Shown here: piece by piece, positions 13,362 to 20,536 of the stretch
How positions within the stretch are numbered: position 1 is the first letter of the stretch
Layout of the letters: each line of letters starts with the position of its first letter
Translations under genes and position numbers: made by a program
IMG/VR virus record: IMGVR_UViG_3300032163_000064
Location: 1 to 35,538 of that record
Length of the DNA: 35,538 nucleotides
Origin: a virus
Reading direction: 5' to 3' (one strand)
Notes under the pieces: model-generated
Seen by the model: the letters and a program-made list of their open reading frames with translations, nothing else
Database searches by the model: none
What the model was told of the DNA's origin: nothing

Positions 13362-13534
13362 TTGACGAAAAACCGCAAGGGGAAATCATCCGGGGCGGAT
13401 TTCACGCGCTGGCAAAGAAGCTGGAAAAATCAACACGGCATATGCGCCGCATGGTGATTGATGATAAATTGCCGGGAGTGGTGGCTTATCAGCCATACCC
13501 CGGCGCACATTATCAGTTATTCAAAATAAAATAG
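13355..13534 (+). CDS. Small unknown protein after portal, 59 aa
   Basis: An excellent ribosome site (GGAGGGGAA) precedes an ATG that overlaps the portal end. The protein starts MVVDEKPQGEIIRGGFHALA, is basic in the middle (KKLEKSTRHMRRMVIDDK) and ends PGAHYQLFKIK. No family is recognised. Its 3' end is partly duplicated in the spacer between the two CCNNG arrays (13625-13655), where HYLILKIA can be read. It is the last rightward gene before the counter-oriented cassette. It could be a head-assembly accessory. Confidence 0.75.
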   Translation: MVVDEKPQGEIIRGGFHALAKKLEKSTRHMRRMVIDDKLPGVVAYQPYPGAHYQLFKIK

Positions 13535-13624
13535 CCTTGCCCTGCCTTGCCCTGCCTTGCCGCGCCTTGCCCGGCCATGCCTCGCCTTGCCCTGCCATGC
13601 CGGGCCGCGCCCTGCCGTGCCGTG
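13535..13624. repeat. CCNNG pentamer array 1 (18 units)
   Basis: Eighteen contiguous 5-bp units all obey CC-N-N-G, with variable middle bases (TT, CT, GC, CG, AT, TC, GG, GT). The array begins right after the TAG of the 59-aa gene. A period of half a helical turn and strict conservation of C1, C2 and G5 with free N3-N4 are unlike a simple slippage repeat. Confidence 0.95.
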
Positions 13625-13655
13625 GGAAATACACATTATCTGATATTAAAAATAG

Positions 13656-13760
13656 CCTCGCCTTGCCAAGCTTTGCCCAGCCATGCCCCGCCATGCCGCG
13701 CCTTGCCTCGCCCCGCCGGGCCATGCCTCGCCCTGCCTTGCCTTGCCCGGCCTTGCCGCG
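13656..13760. repeat. CCNNG pentamer array 2 (21 units)
   Basis: Twenty-one units; 20 obey CCNNG and the exception is CTTTG at 13671. It is preceded by a 31-bp spacer (13625-13655) that resembles the sequence before array 1 (CACATTATC, AAAATAG), so leader and array were duplicated as one unit. It ends 17 bp before the stop of the leftward gene at 13778. Confidence 0.95.
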
Positions 13761-13777
13761 TTCGGGATAAACTTAAT

Positions 13778-14371
13778 TTACTCCCATTTATTCACGATAA
13801 ACTTTCCAAAAACGCCGCGAAATGTTCCGAGGCCAAGAGCCCGCCCGCCCTCTTCGAACAGGTTTTGGATTTCCTGCTCCTGAATTTCCTTAGTGGGAAA
13901 AATTTGAAGCGTGAATTCCAGCGACCAATCAAGCGGAAGCACTGGCCTGACCTTCGGATTGGGAATGCCCTTATCCAAACGCGCAACGGCGCGGTGGATA
14001 TATATGCCTGAAAGTTTGTCAACGTCGTTTTCGAGCTTTCCGAATTGCACGGGGACACCTCCGCGCAAGAACGGGATGAACGATTCTTTGATATTCACAA
14101 ACGACAGACAGGCGTTAGCGATGTCTTTGTACTGTCTTTTGTCGCGCAAACGTTTCGGCGCGGAATTGGTGTTGTGTGCAGATAAGAAGCTCATGATGTT
14201 CAAACTGGGCAGACTGATTATGGTCGTGTTGGGTTTGAAGTACAGCTTCTGCCACGGCTCCAGTTGTGTCTTGTTGTCGCCCGCGTACCGGTCGAACATG
14301 ATATCGTTTATCCCGCATAATTCCACCTTTCTTTCAACCATTTCAGTTTTTCGTAATACTTTTACCGTCAT
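13778..14371 (-). CDS. Counter-oriented cassette gene, unknown 197-aa protein
   Basis: The frame reads against the surrounding late operon. Notable segments are ELCGINDIMFDRYAGDNKTQ, SLPSLNIMSFLSAHNTNSAP, KRLRDKRQYKDIANACLSFV, GGVPVQFG and, at the end, GLGTFRGVFGKFIVNKWE. The last has a Gly-rich loop with aromatic residues. I do not recognise a family. The Gly-rich end loosely recalls RAMP-type folds, but this is weak. The ATG has GAGG 8 nt upstream; a GTG nine bases earlier is an alternative. It has its own promoter-like sequence and a structured leader (14372-14520). A moron-type gene for host interaction or phage exclusion is possible. Confidence 0.8.
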   Translation of the reverse strand: MTVKVLRKTEMVERKVELCGINDIMFDRYAGDNKTQLEPWQKLYFKPNTTIISLPSLNIMSFLSAHNTNSAPKRLRDKRQYKDIANACLSFVNIKESFIPFLRGGVPVQFGKLENDVDKLSGIYIHRAVARLDKGIPNPKVRPVLPLDWSLEFTLQIFPTKEIQEQEIQNLFEEGGRALGLGTFRGVFGKFIVNKWE

Positions 14372-14421
14372 AAACCACACCTCGATTAAATTATCTGGGC
14401 AATCCCCCGCCTGTTCGAATG

Positions 14422-14485
14422 TGTGAAGATTGCCCCAGAACGGGGAACGCCCAGAAATATTTTAGAGGTTTTGGCAATCTTCACA
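14422..14485 (-). promoter_or_regulatory. 13-bp inverted repeat in leader of the counter-oriented gene
   Basis: TGTGAAGATTGCC (14422-14434) and its perfect complement GGCAATCTTCACA (14473-14485) are 38 bp apart. The outer arm begins about where transcription from the leftward promoter would start, so the transcript could fold it as a long stem. Inside is a second small stem, CCCC(14435-area)/GGGG. It could be an operator pair (looping) or an RNA switch. GGGCAATC occurs a third time at 14397-14404. Confidence 0.6.
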
Positions 14486-14491
14486 AGAATG

Positions 14492-14520
14492 ATGCTACAG
14501 GACGGGGGAGAATTTGTCAA
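14492..14520 (-). promoter_or_regulatory. Sigma70-like leftward promoter of the counter-oriented gene
   Basis: On the minus strand there is a perfect TTGACA (14520-14515), a 17-nt spacer and TAGCAT (14497-14492, 4 of 6). It lies in the short space after the 107-aa gene's stop and drives the 197-aa gene. It is one of the best standard promoters in the window, and it would be active with host polymerase alone. Confidence 0.65.
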
Positions 14521-14524
14521 CCAT

Positions 14525-14848
14525 TCAAAATTGGGAAATAAAATCTTTGAATCTTTGCCAAAGACTTCTGCTGTTTAAACAATTCAGATTTTTGATTTGG
14601 CTCTCATAATGGTTAACCAATGACGCTATGCCGGGAATGTGCGCGGCTTTTTGCGCGTGAGCCTTTGTTATTAAAGATTCGCCAGCGTCGTCTTTTTGTT
14701 TCATCAGCAATTGGACAAAGTCCCGCCGGTTTAGTGCCGCTATCCGGTCAAGTTGTTTTTTAGTTTGCGGCGGCCTGTCACTCATTGTGAGACAGATAAG
14801 ATTTCCCTTATTTCCGGGAACCATAAAAAGTTCATCTTTTTTCTTCAT
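14525..14848 (-). CDS. Counter-oriented cassette gene, unknown 107-aa protein
   Basis: The protein has a lysine-rich start (MKKKDELFMVPGNKGN), then DRPPQTKKQLDRIAALNRRD, FVQLLMKQKDDAGESLITKA and a helical end. It is rich in Lys, Gln and Asn compared with the late genes around it. The RIAALNRRDFVQLL segment looks like a helix-turn-helix-sized unit, but no family can be named. The first ATG (14848) has GGGGA very close; an internal ATG at 14785 gives 86 aa. It is read in the same direction as the 197-aa gene and lies directly upstream of that gene's promoter, so it may regulate it. Confidence 0.6.
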   Translation of the reverse strand: MKKKDELFMVPGNKGNLICLTMSDRPPQTKKQLDRIAALNRRDFVQLLMKQKDDAGESLITKAHAQKAAHIPGIASLVNHYESQIKNLNCLNSRSLWQRFKDFISQF

Positions 14849-14945
14849 TCCCCAAATCTACCACAATGTTCCTCGCCAAACAATAGGACAAAACGGACAC
14901 AATGGGCGCGACATAATTGATATTGTTTCCGTATGGGAAACAAAA

Positions 14946-15959
14946 ATGCCTTATCCCGGTGAACATGCGGCCCGCATAAAAGACCCGGCGGGTTTCGACC
15001 GCTTCCGCCGTGAAAACGACAAATTCGGCGCGGGTATCGATGTTATCTGGGGCATTACTACAGATGGCACAACCGATGTTCAATCAATCCGCTTCAACGC
15101 CGATAAATTCACGCCCGAAGAGGCTAAAAAATGGTGTGCCGACCATGACTATGAAATCCTCGAATTTGAAGATGCCGCGCCCTCGAATTTAATCCGGTTG
15201 GCAAAAAACACCAAGCCCATAACCATCCGCAATCAGGATGGCGATACCGCCGAAATCCTGCTCTATGACGTGATAGGGGCTGACCCGTGGAGCGGCGAAG
15301 GCACAAGCGCGAAGGCATTTGCGGAAACCATGAACGGGTTTAAATCCAAGAAATCCGTCACCATCCGCATGAATTGCCCTGGCGGATACGTCCACGAAGG
15401 ACTGGCAATGTACAACACGCTGGTAAATCACCCAGCCGAAATCAACGTCATTATCGATGGCATCGTTGCATCTATGGCTACCGTGGTGGCAATGGCCGGG
15501 GATACCGTAACGATGGCAAAAAACGGTCTATTCATGATTCACAATCCTTGGGGATTTTGTATGGGGGATGCCGATGCAATGCGGCTTGAGGCTTCCATCA
15601 TGGAAAAAATGAAAGAGTCAATCATCATCGGTTATCAGCGGAAAAGCACGCTATCGGCGCAAGCCTTGTCCGATGCGATGGACGCGGAAACATGGATGAA
15701 CGCCGATGGCGCGAAGGCGGCGGGATTTGTCGATGAAATCAGCGGCGAAATGAAAATAGCGGCTTGCGCCGACATGGAAAAATTCGGTTATCGCAAAATG
15801 CCGAAAGCGTTGGCGGAAAAACCGGAAGAAAACCCGGCAAACAATGAAGATTTTAAAATAGCCAACGCCAATTATCGGCGGCGGCTGGAACTCGCAGAGG
15901 CTGGATGGGGCGTTAGAGCTGTTGCTACTAGCGCATCAATCGGCGGAAGCGGTGCATAA
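14946..15959 (+). CDS. ClpP-like prohead protease with N-terminal PYPGEH domain, 337 aa
   Basis: Residues about 1-75 form a separate domain (PYPGEHAARIKDPAGFDRF ... KFTPEEAKKWCADHDYEILEF). Phages often carry it fused to, or near, protease or portal proteins. Residues about 95-270 are a ClpP/S14 serine protease: NCPGGYVHEG (143-152), nucleophile S176 in GIVASMATVVAMAGD, and H199 in LFMIHNPWG. It should cut the scaffold or capsid N-terminus during head maturation. The C-terminal 70 residues are probably linker or scaffold-like. The frame is open far upstream, but MPYPGEH is the natural start. Confidence 0.92.
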   Translation: MPYPGEHAARIKDPAGFDRFRRENDKFGAGIDVIWGITTDGTTDVQSIRFNADKFTPEEAKKWCADHDYEILEFEDAAPSNLIRLAKNTKPITIRNQDGDTAEILLYDVIGADPWSGEGTSAKAFAETMNGFKSKKSVTIRMNCPGGYVHEGLAMYNTLVNHPAEINVIIDGIVASMATVVAMAGDTVTMAKNGLFMIHNPWGFCMGDADAMRLEASIMEKMKESIIIGYQRKSTLSAQALSDAMDAETWMNADGAKAAGFVDEISGEMKIAACADMEKFGYRKMPKALAEKPEENPANNEDFKIANANYRRRLELAEAGWGVRAVATSASIGGSGA

Positions 15960-15980
15960 ACAACGAATGAAGAGGATATT

Positions 15981-17207
15981 ATGGCAACTCACTTGATTGA
16001 ATTGAAAGAGAAACGGATGAAGGCCGTTGCGGATGCGCGCGCGTATCTGGATAAGGCCGAAACTGAAAAGCGCGGAATGACCACCGAAGAAAACGCCAAT
16101 TATGGCCGCGCCCTGGATGATGCTGAAAAAATCAGCGGCGAAATCAACAATCTCGAACGGATGGCGAAACTCGAAACCGATGGCATTGTGGCGATGCCGA
16201 TTGCCAAGCAATCAGCCAAGGGCCGCTCCGCACGGTTCGCGGCATTGCCGACCGATACCCCCGCCGACCTTCAGCACAAGGCTGTATCGGAATACATCGT
16301 CAATTACGGTGGTATGCCGACGATTCAGAATGCGCTACAGACCGCGCCGGATTCGCAGGGCGGATACCTGCTCTCGGAGCAACTTTCCCAGCAGATTATC
16401 ATAGCGGTGAATGACGAAGTGTTTATCCGCGGCCTTGCCACGGTGGAAACCGTCAATCAGGCCGGTGGACTTGGCATCGTTTCGGTTGATGCAGACCCTG
16501 CCGATGCGGACTGGACTGCGGAGATTACCGCCGTGTCCGAGGATTCGACGATGGCATTCGGCAAACGGGAACTCAAGCCGAACATCCTTTCCAAACTGAT
16601 TAAGATTTCCCGCCGGTTGCTCAACGCCTCCACCAAAGCGGAATCTCTGGTTATGGAACGCCTCGCCTACAAACGCGCAATCACCGAGGAAAAAGCATTT
16701 CTCACTGGTTCGGGCGTGAATCAGCCGCTCGGTTGTTTCACCGCCTCGGCGATGGGTATCCCCACCAGCCGCGACGTTTCAACCGGCAACACCACCACGG
16801 CGTTCACGGTTGACGGCCTCCGCAATGCGAAATACTCGCTCAAGGGGCAGTATTTGCGCAATGCGACGTGGATATTCCACCGCGACGCGGTAAAAATGCT
16901 TTCCAAATTGAAAGACGGTGATGGGCAATATCTCTGGCATCCGAGCTTGATTGCCAATGCGCCGGACATGCTCGACGGTCGCCCCATCGCCATGAGCGAG
17001 TACGCGCCCAACACGTTCACCACCGGCCTTTACTCCGGGATGATTGGAGATTTCGGCTGGTATCACATCGCCGATTTTGAGGCGATGAGCATCCAGCGGC
17101 TGGTGGAATTGTACGCGGCATCGAATCAGGTTGGGTTCATTCTGCGTTCGGAAACCGATGGTATGCCGGTATTGGGTGAAGCGTTCGCCCGCGTGAAATT
17201 GGCCTAA
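15981..17207 (+). CDS. Major capsid protein, HK97 fold, 408 aa
   Basis: The N-terminal 70 residues are charged and helical (LIELKEKRMKAVADARAYLD; YGRALDDAEKISGEINNLER), the delta/scaffolding domain removed by the protease in HK97-like phages. The body shows gp5-like features: GGYLLSEQLSQQII, DADWTAEITAVSEDSTMAFG, KRELKPNILSKLIKISRRLL, EEKAFLTGSGVNQPLG and the C-terminal LYAASNQVGFILRSETDG. It forms the icosahedral shell. It lies directly downstream of the protease with AAGAGGAT as ribosome site. Confidence 0.96.
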   Translation: MATHLIELKEKRMKAVADARAYLDKAETEKRGMTTEENANYGRALDDAEKISGEINNLERMAKLETDGIVAMPIAKQSAKGRSARFAALPTDTPADLQHKAVSEYIVNYGGMPTIQNALQTAPDSQGGYLLSEQLSQQIIIAVNDEVFIRGLATVETVNQAGGLGIVSVDADPADADWTAEITAVSEDSTMAFGKRELKPNILSKLIKISRRLLNASTKAESLVMERLAYKRAITEEKAFLTGSGVNQPLGCFTASAMGIPTSRDVSTGNTTTAFTVDGLRNAKYSLKGQYLRNATWIFHRDAVKMLSKLKDGDGQYLWHPSLIANAPDMLDGRPIAMSEYAPNTFTTGLYSGMIGDFGWYHIADFEAMSIQRLVELYAASNQVGFILRSETDGMPVLGEAFARVKLA

Positions 17208-17219
17208 ACAAAAACATGC

Positions 17220-17241
17220 GCGGGGGCGTAAAAACCCCCGC
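17220..17241 (+). terminator. Stem-loop after the major capsid gene
   Basis: GCGGGGG (17220-17226) and CCCCCGC (17235-17241) form a 7-bp G+C stem with an 8-nt loop, 13 bp after the capsid stop. No T-run follows, so it is more likely an RNA-stabilising or attenuating hairpin that raises capsid mRNA relative to downstream genes than a full terminator. Confidence 0.6.
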
Positions 17242-17259
17242 CACAAAAAAGGAGTAAAT

Positions 17260-17706
17260 ATGCAGTTCAAATCTCTCTTAAAAAATCTGGATGTGCAGAG
17301 TGTCCATATTCCCATTGCGCTTGCATCTAACACCGATGCAAACAGCACCCGTATCGATATGAGCGGCTACGATGGCGTCATGTTCGTCCTGCCGATTGAG
17401 GATTCCGTTTCCACCGGCATTGCGACGCTGACCGTTGAGGCCAATACCATCGATAGCGACACCGGCATGGTGGCGATTACCGGCGCATCGGCAACCAAAA
17501 CCTGCGCTGTTACCGATGACATTAACGGCACTCTCTTGGTCGTGGACGTGAAAGGCCCGGCGAAACGGTACGTTCAGGGCGTTATCACAAGCGCAACGGC
17601 TAACATCGCCTTTGGCACGCTGACCGCATATCTGTACGGCGCGAAGAAACTTCCGATTGCGCAGGGCGCGACGGTATCGGCCTCAACCACCGTGGCGGGA
17701 TTCTAA
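17260..17706 (+). CDS. Head decoration-like protein, 148 aa
   Basis: This is a beta-rich protein without signal or membrane segment. It has MSGYDGVMFVLPIEDSVSTG, TLTVEANTIDSDTGM and VDVKGPAKRYVQGVITSATA. I have seen the pattern DMSGYDGVMF ... PxKRYV in phage genes placed right after the capsid gene, so a minor head or decoration role is inferred. AAAGGAG precedes the ATG. The C-terminus is Thr/Ser-rich (ASTTVAGF). Neighbouring genes are structural too. Confidence 0.7.
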   Translation: MQFKSLLKNLDVQSVHIPIALASNTDANSTRIDMSGYDGVMFVLPIEDSVSTGIATLTVEANTIDSDTGMVAITGASATKTCAVTDDINGTLLVVDVKGPAKRYVQGVITSATANIAFGTLTAYLYGAKKLPIAQGATVSASTTVAGF

Positions 17707-17718
17707 AAGGAGGTTTTT

Positions 17719-18057
17719 ATGTCTGACTCATTGACACAAACGAAGATTTACACCGAGCAGGGCGGGGATAAACTCTTCGTCAAAAGCGGCGGGATTATCG
17801 ACATCGAAACCGGAGGGAAGATTTATTCCAACGGTGCTCAAGGCGCGGCATTGACTGCTCAGTTAACCACCATCACCCCCGCCGATGCCGAGGGAACGCC
17901 GGATTATGCGATACAGGCGATAACGGCTACCACGCCTTACGGATTCGTCAACGCCCAAGAGTGCATAACTCTTTTGTACGTTGTCAAAAATCTTCAGGTT
18001 AGGTTGGCTGAAGTTGAGGCGCGTCTTGAAGCCGCTGGGCTGGTAATCGCAAATTAA
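17719..18057 (+). CDS. Head fibre/decoration-like protein, 112 aa
   Basis: The N-terminal part is repetitive beta (KLFVKSGGIIDIETGGKIYS), as in phage head fibres and cell-wall-like beta-helices. It is followed by a hydrophobic stretch (PYGFVNAQECITLLYVVKNL) and a coiled-coil end (RLAEVEARLEAAGL) that could trimerise. AAGGAGG precedes the ATG closely. A structural head role is inferred from place and composition. No firm family assignment. Confidence 0.65.
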   Translation: MSDSLTQTKIYTEQGGDKLFVKSGGIIDIETGGKIYSNGAQGAALTAQLTTITPADAEGTPDYAIQAITATTPYGFVNAQECITLLYVVKNLQVRLAEVEARLEAAGLVIAN

Positions 18058-18078
18058 GCGTAAATATCCCAGAGTAGG

Positions 18079-18116
18079 ACACCCTCCAACTCCGGTAAGG
18101 GTAGGGGAGTGGGTGT
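18079..18116 (+). other. Intergenic RNA hairpin candidate
   Basis: ACACCC plus ACTCC (18079-18093) can pair with GGAGT plus GGGTGT (18106-18116), leaving a 4-nt bulge and a 12-nt loop. It fills much of the 95-bp gap before the next gene. With no U-run it is not a classic terminator. It may process the mRNA or reduce read-through. Confidence 0.5.
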
Positions 18117-18152
18117 AACAGCCCGCCCCACCCGATTTTGAAAGAGGATGTG

Positions 18153-18353
18153 ATGGCGATTGATGACGAACGAAGGAAATTTCAAACAGCCGATGTTTGT
18201 AACGTGCAATATGGCGCGGTGGAAAAACAATTCAGCGAAATAAAAGCCGACATTGAAAAAATATTCGACAAACTCGACCGTCTGCCTAACTGGGCTGTGG
18301 CTCTCATTGGATTATTGACCGCTTTTATTGGCTGGTTGGTGAAAGGGAATTGA
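18153..18353 (+). CDS. Coiled-coil membrane protein, XhlA-like, 66 aa
   Basis: An amphipathic region (YGAVEKQFSEIKADIEKIFD) leads to one membrane helix (WAVALIGLLTAFIGWLV) and a short basic end (KGN). This is the architecture of XhlA-type haemolysin/holin-associated proteins. The ATG at 18153 has AGAGGAT upstream; a TTG at 18138 would add five residues. It sits among head genes rather than with the lysis cassette at 8.4-9.2 kb, so it may be a second lysis factor or a membrane-attached structural accessory. Confidence 0.7.
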   Translation: MAIDDERRKFQTADVCNVQYGAVEKQFSEIKADIEKIFDKLDRLPNWAVALIGLLTAFIGWLVKGN

Positions 18354-18354
18354 T

Positions 18355-18726
18355 ATGAGTTTTTGTATACGCGAAGCAGTTACGGTAACGACAATCGCCG
18401 ATGGTTCGGCAACCGCTTATTCCGTTGGATTGACCGGTCGGCTTTCACAAATTCGCTATGTCAAAACCGACTTCACCGACGGCGTGGATTTTACCATCAC
18501 GAATGAATCCACCGGGGAAACCCTGTGGGCTGAAGACAATGTCAATGCCAGCACAACCCGCGCACCGAGACAGGCCACGCACAGCACTGCGGGCGTTGCC
18601 GCGCTTTACGCGGGCGGCGGCGCGGCGGTATTGGATAAAATCGCACTTGCCAATGACCGGATAAAAATCGTCATTGCCAGCGGCGGCGCTACCAAAACCG
18701 GGACGTTTCATTTTTTGGTGGATTAA
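18355..18726 (+). CDS. Conserved phage structural protein, 123 aa
   Basis: This beta-rich protein has LSQIRYVKTDFTDGVDFTIT, NESTGETLWAEDNVNAS and APRQATHSTAGVAALYAGGG, a combination I recall from uncharacterised phage head or virion proteins. It could be a minor head or decoration protein. It is almost contiguous with the upstream (1 nt) and downstream genes. The beta-sandwich nature is suggested by alternating hydrophobics. Function not known. Confidence 0.65.
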   Translation: MSFCIREAVTVTTIADGSATAYSVGLTGRLSQIRYVKTDFTDGVDFTITNESTGETLWAEDNVNASTTRAPRQATHSTAGVAALYAGGGAAVLDKIALANDRIKIVIASGGATKTGTFHFLVD

Positions 18727-19632
18727 ATGCCCACGCATGATATTGCCCAGTTCGCGCCCCGCACCGGGCGGTTGATAAAGGAAAACGGAGAGATTATCAA
18801 CATCGGCGATGGAAATCCCCTCGCCTATCTAGACGTTGATACCGGGCTGATTACCAAGGTAAACGGCCATGAGGGAATGATTCACACCATCGGTTATCTG
18901 ACGGCCGTCGGCATTGGGAAAATTCCGGGGCATGAATCATTCCGGGGATTCGGCGAACGCTCCGGAATAACAAATATCGCCGCTGGAAACGATGTATGGC
19001 AGGGGACTGCCACCACCGTGCCGATTCCCTCTCAAACTGTCGGCGAGCAGATGACGGTGGTATCCACCTCCGCCGCCGATGCCAACGCGGGAACCGGCAT
19101 TCAAACGCTGGACGTTCATGGCCTCGATATATCCGGCAATCCTCAATCCGAGGTAATAACGATGAACGGGGTGACGCCCGTCAACACGGTTCGCGCAAAT
19201 TGGAGATTTATCCAATCAATTCACGCCGAAACCGTGGGAACCGGCGGCAGTGCCGCCGGAACGATTTCCATTTACAAAACGGGAAGCGCATCCGCTATTT
19301 ACAATGTCCTTGCGGCGGGTGGGAATATGTCCCTTAATTCCGCCCGCATGGTGCCCCTCGGTAAAACATTTTATCTTTGCAACCTGAGCGTTATGGCGGC
19401 TGATAACACGTCCGTATCGGTGAGGCTCCGGAGTACCTCCACTTTTGAAAATACACTTACGCCGGGTTATTTTTTTCTCTTCAAAGATGTTTCCATCCTG
19501 CTGAATTCCAGCAGAGAAAAAACATTCTGCGTCCCGTTGAAATTCCCGGAATTGTGCATAATTAAATTTACGGGCTATGCCAGCACGAATGGCGCGGCGG
19601 CGGCTATCAATTATGATGGATTTATAGAATGA
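18727..19632 (+). CDS. Virion structural protein, 301 aa
   Basis: The protein starts MPTHDIAQFAPRTGRLIKEN. The N-terminal 90 residues form an attachment domain (GRLIKENGEIINIGDG). Long beta-rich parts follow, with TGIQTLDVHGLDISGNPQSE and SVSVRLRSTSTFENTLTPGY. The pattern GNPQSEVITMNGVTPVNT is typical of jelly-roll or adsorption-type virion proteins. It may be a head fibre or an outer capsid spike, given its place between capsid and connector genes. It abuts the upstream gene and overlaps the connector gene (ATGA). Confidence 0.65.
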   Translation: MPTHDIAQFAPRTGRLIKENGEIINIGDGNPLAYLDVDTGLITKVNGHEGMIHTIGYLTAVGIGKIPGHESFRGFGERSGITNIAAGNDVWQGTATTVPIPSQTVGEQMTVVSTSAADANAGTGIQTLDVHGLDISGNPQSEVITMNGVTPVNTVRANWRFIQSIHAETVGTGGSAAGTISIYKTGSASAIYNVLAAGGNMSLNSARMVPLGKTFYLCNLSVMAADNTSVSVRLRSTSTFENTLTPGYFFLFKDVSILLNSSREKTFCVPLKFPELCIIKFTGYASTNGAAAAINYDGFIE

Positions 19633-20219
19633 ACGCGCTCATTTTAAAAACGGCCCCCACGGTAGAACCGGTTTCCTCCGCCGAAGCAAAAGCGCATTTG
19701 CGCGTGGATATTTCCACCGACGACACTTACATCGGCACGTTGATTACGGCGGCGCGGGAAGCGGCGGAAAACTACACCGGGCGGGCGTTCATTACCCAAA
19801 CATGGGAATATTACCTGACTACCTTTGCCACTTGCGGGCGGGAATTTAATGAAATCATTTTGCCAAAAGCCCCGTTGCAATCTGCAATCGTCACCTACAC
19901 GGACACGGACGGCGTGTCGCAGACGCTCTCATCCGCGCTCTACACCGTGGACGCAAAGGGCGAGGAAGGCCGCATCGTGCCCGCATACGGGCAAGCGTGG
20001 CCCTCAACGCGCTGGGTTCCCAACGCGGTCAAGATTACGTTTATTGCGGGATATGGAGATGCTGGAACGGCTGTCCCGGCGGCAATCAAACAGGCCATTC
20101 TTTTGATGGTCGGCCAATATTACGAGCAACGCGAAGACTTGATTATCGGCACGAGTCAAACAGAAATGGATAACGGCGCAAAAGCGTTGCTTGCTCCCTA
20201 CGTTGTGAGGCGCATGTGA
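19629..20219 (+). CDS. Head-tail connector protein (gp6-like), 196 aa
   Basis: VSSAEAKAHLRVDISTDDTY, IGTLITAAREAAENYTGRAF and a C-terminal AAIKQAILLMVGQYYEQRED are the hallmarks of HK97 gp6/SPP1 gp15-like adaptor proteins (phage_connect_1). It forms the ring below the portal. The length of about 196 aa is normal. The gene overlaps both neighbours by 4 nt, in the standard order connector, closure, gp10-like, completion. Confidence 0.92.
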   Translation: MNALILKTAPTVEPVSSAEAKAHLRVDISTDDTYIGTLITAAREAAENYTGRAFITQTWEYYLTTFATCGREFNEIILPKAPLQSAIVTYTDTDGVSQTLSSALYTVDAKGEEGRIVPAYGQAWPSTRWVPNAVKITFIAGYGDAGTAVPAAIKQAILLMVGQYYEQREDLIIGTSQTEMDNGAKALLAPYVVRRM

Positions 20220-20536
20220 AAGCGGGAATGCTTCGGCACGTCGTTATTATCCAGCAGGTGACGGAAACCCGCGACGGTTTCGGCGGCATATCCGAAAGCT
20301 GGGCGACTTTTGCCACGCGCCGGGCGCATATCGGGCCGATAAAGGGCGCGGAGTATATCGCGGCGAAAGCCATGACCAGCAAGGTTTCGGTGGAAATGCG
20401 TCTGCGCTATGTGTCCGGATTGATAACCAAAATGCGCGTCCTTTGGGGGGCACGAATTTATAACATCATCGACGCCATCAATATCGATGAACGTGGCAAA
20501 GAACATCGGCTTATGTGCGAAGAGGTGGTTTTATGA
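20216..20536 (+). CDS. Head closure protein (SPP1 gp16/HK97-type), 106 aa
   Basis: MLRHVVIIQQVTETRDGFGG, SWATFATRRAHIGPIKGAEY and VRMRYVSG-like segments identify the phage head-tail joining family. It closes the connector after packaging and binds the tail. The start is a GTG at 20216 overlapping the connector stop; the ATG at 20228 would remove a few residues. It is complete at about 106 aa. Confidence 0.9.
   Translation: MKAGMLRHVVIIQQVTETRDGFGGISESWATFATRRAHIGPIKGAEYIAAKAMTSKVSVEMRLRYVSGLITKMRVLWGARIYNIIDAINIDERGKEHRLMCEEVVL

Noticed and set aside
13547-14011. Pro/Cys/Ala-rich rightward frame and other long frames over the pentamer arrays
   Set aside because: They arise because CCNNG repeats rarely create stops. 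The protein is repetitive and then runs antisense to the 197-aa gene.
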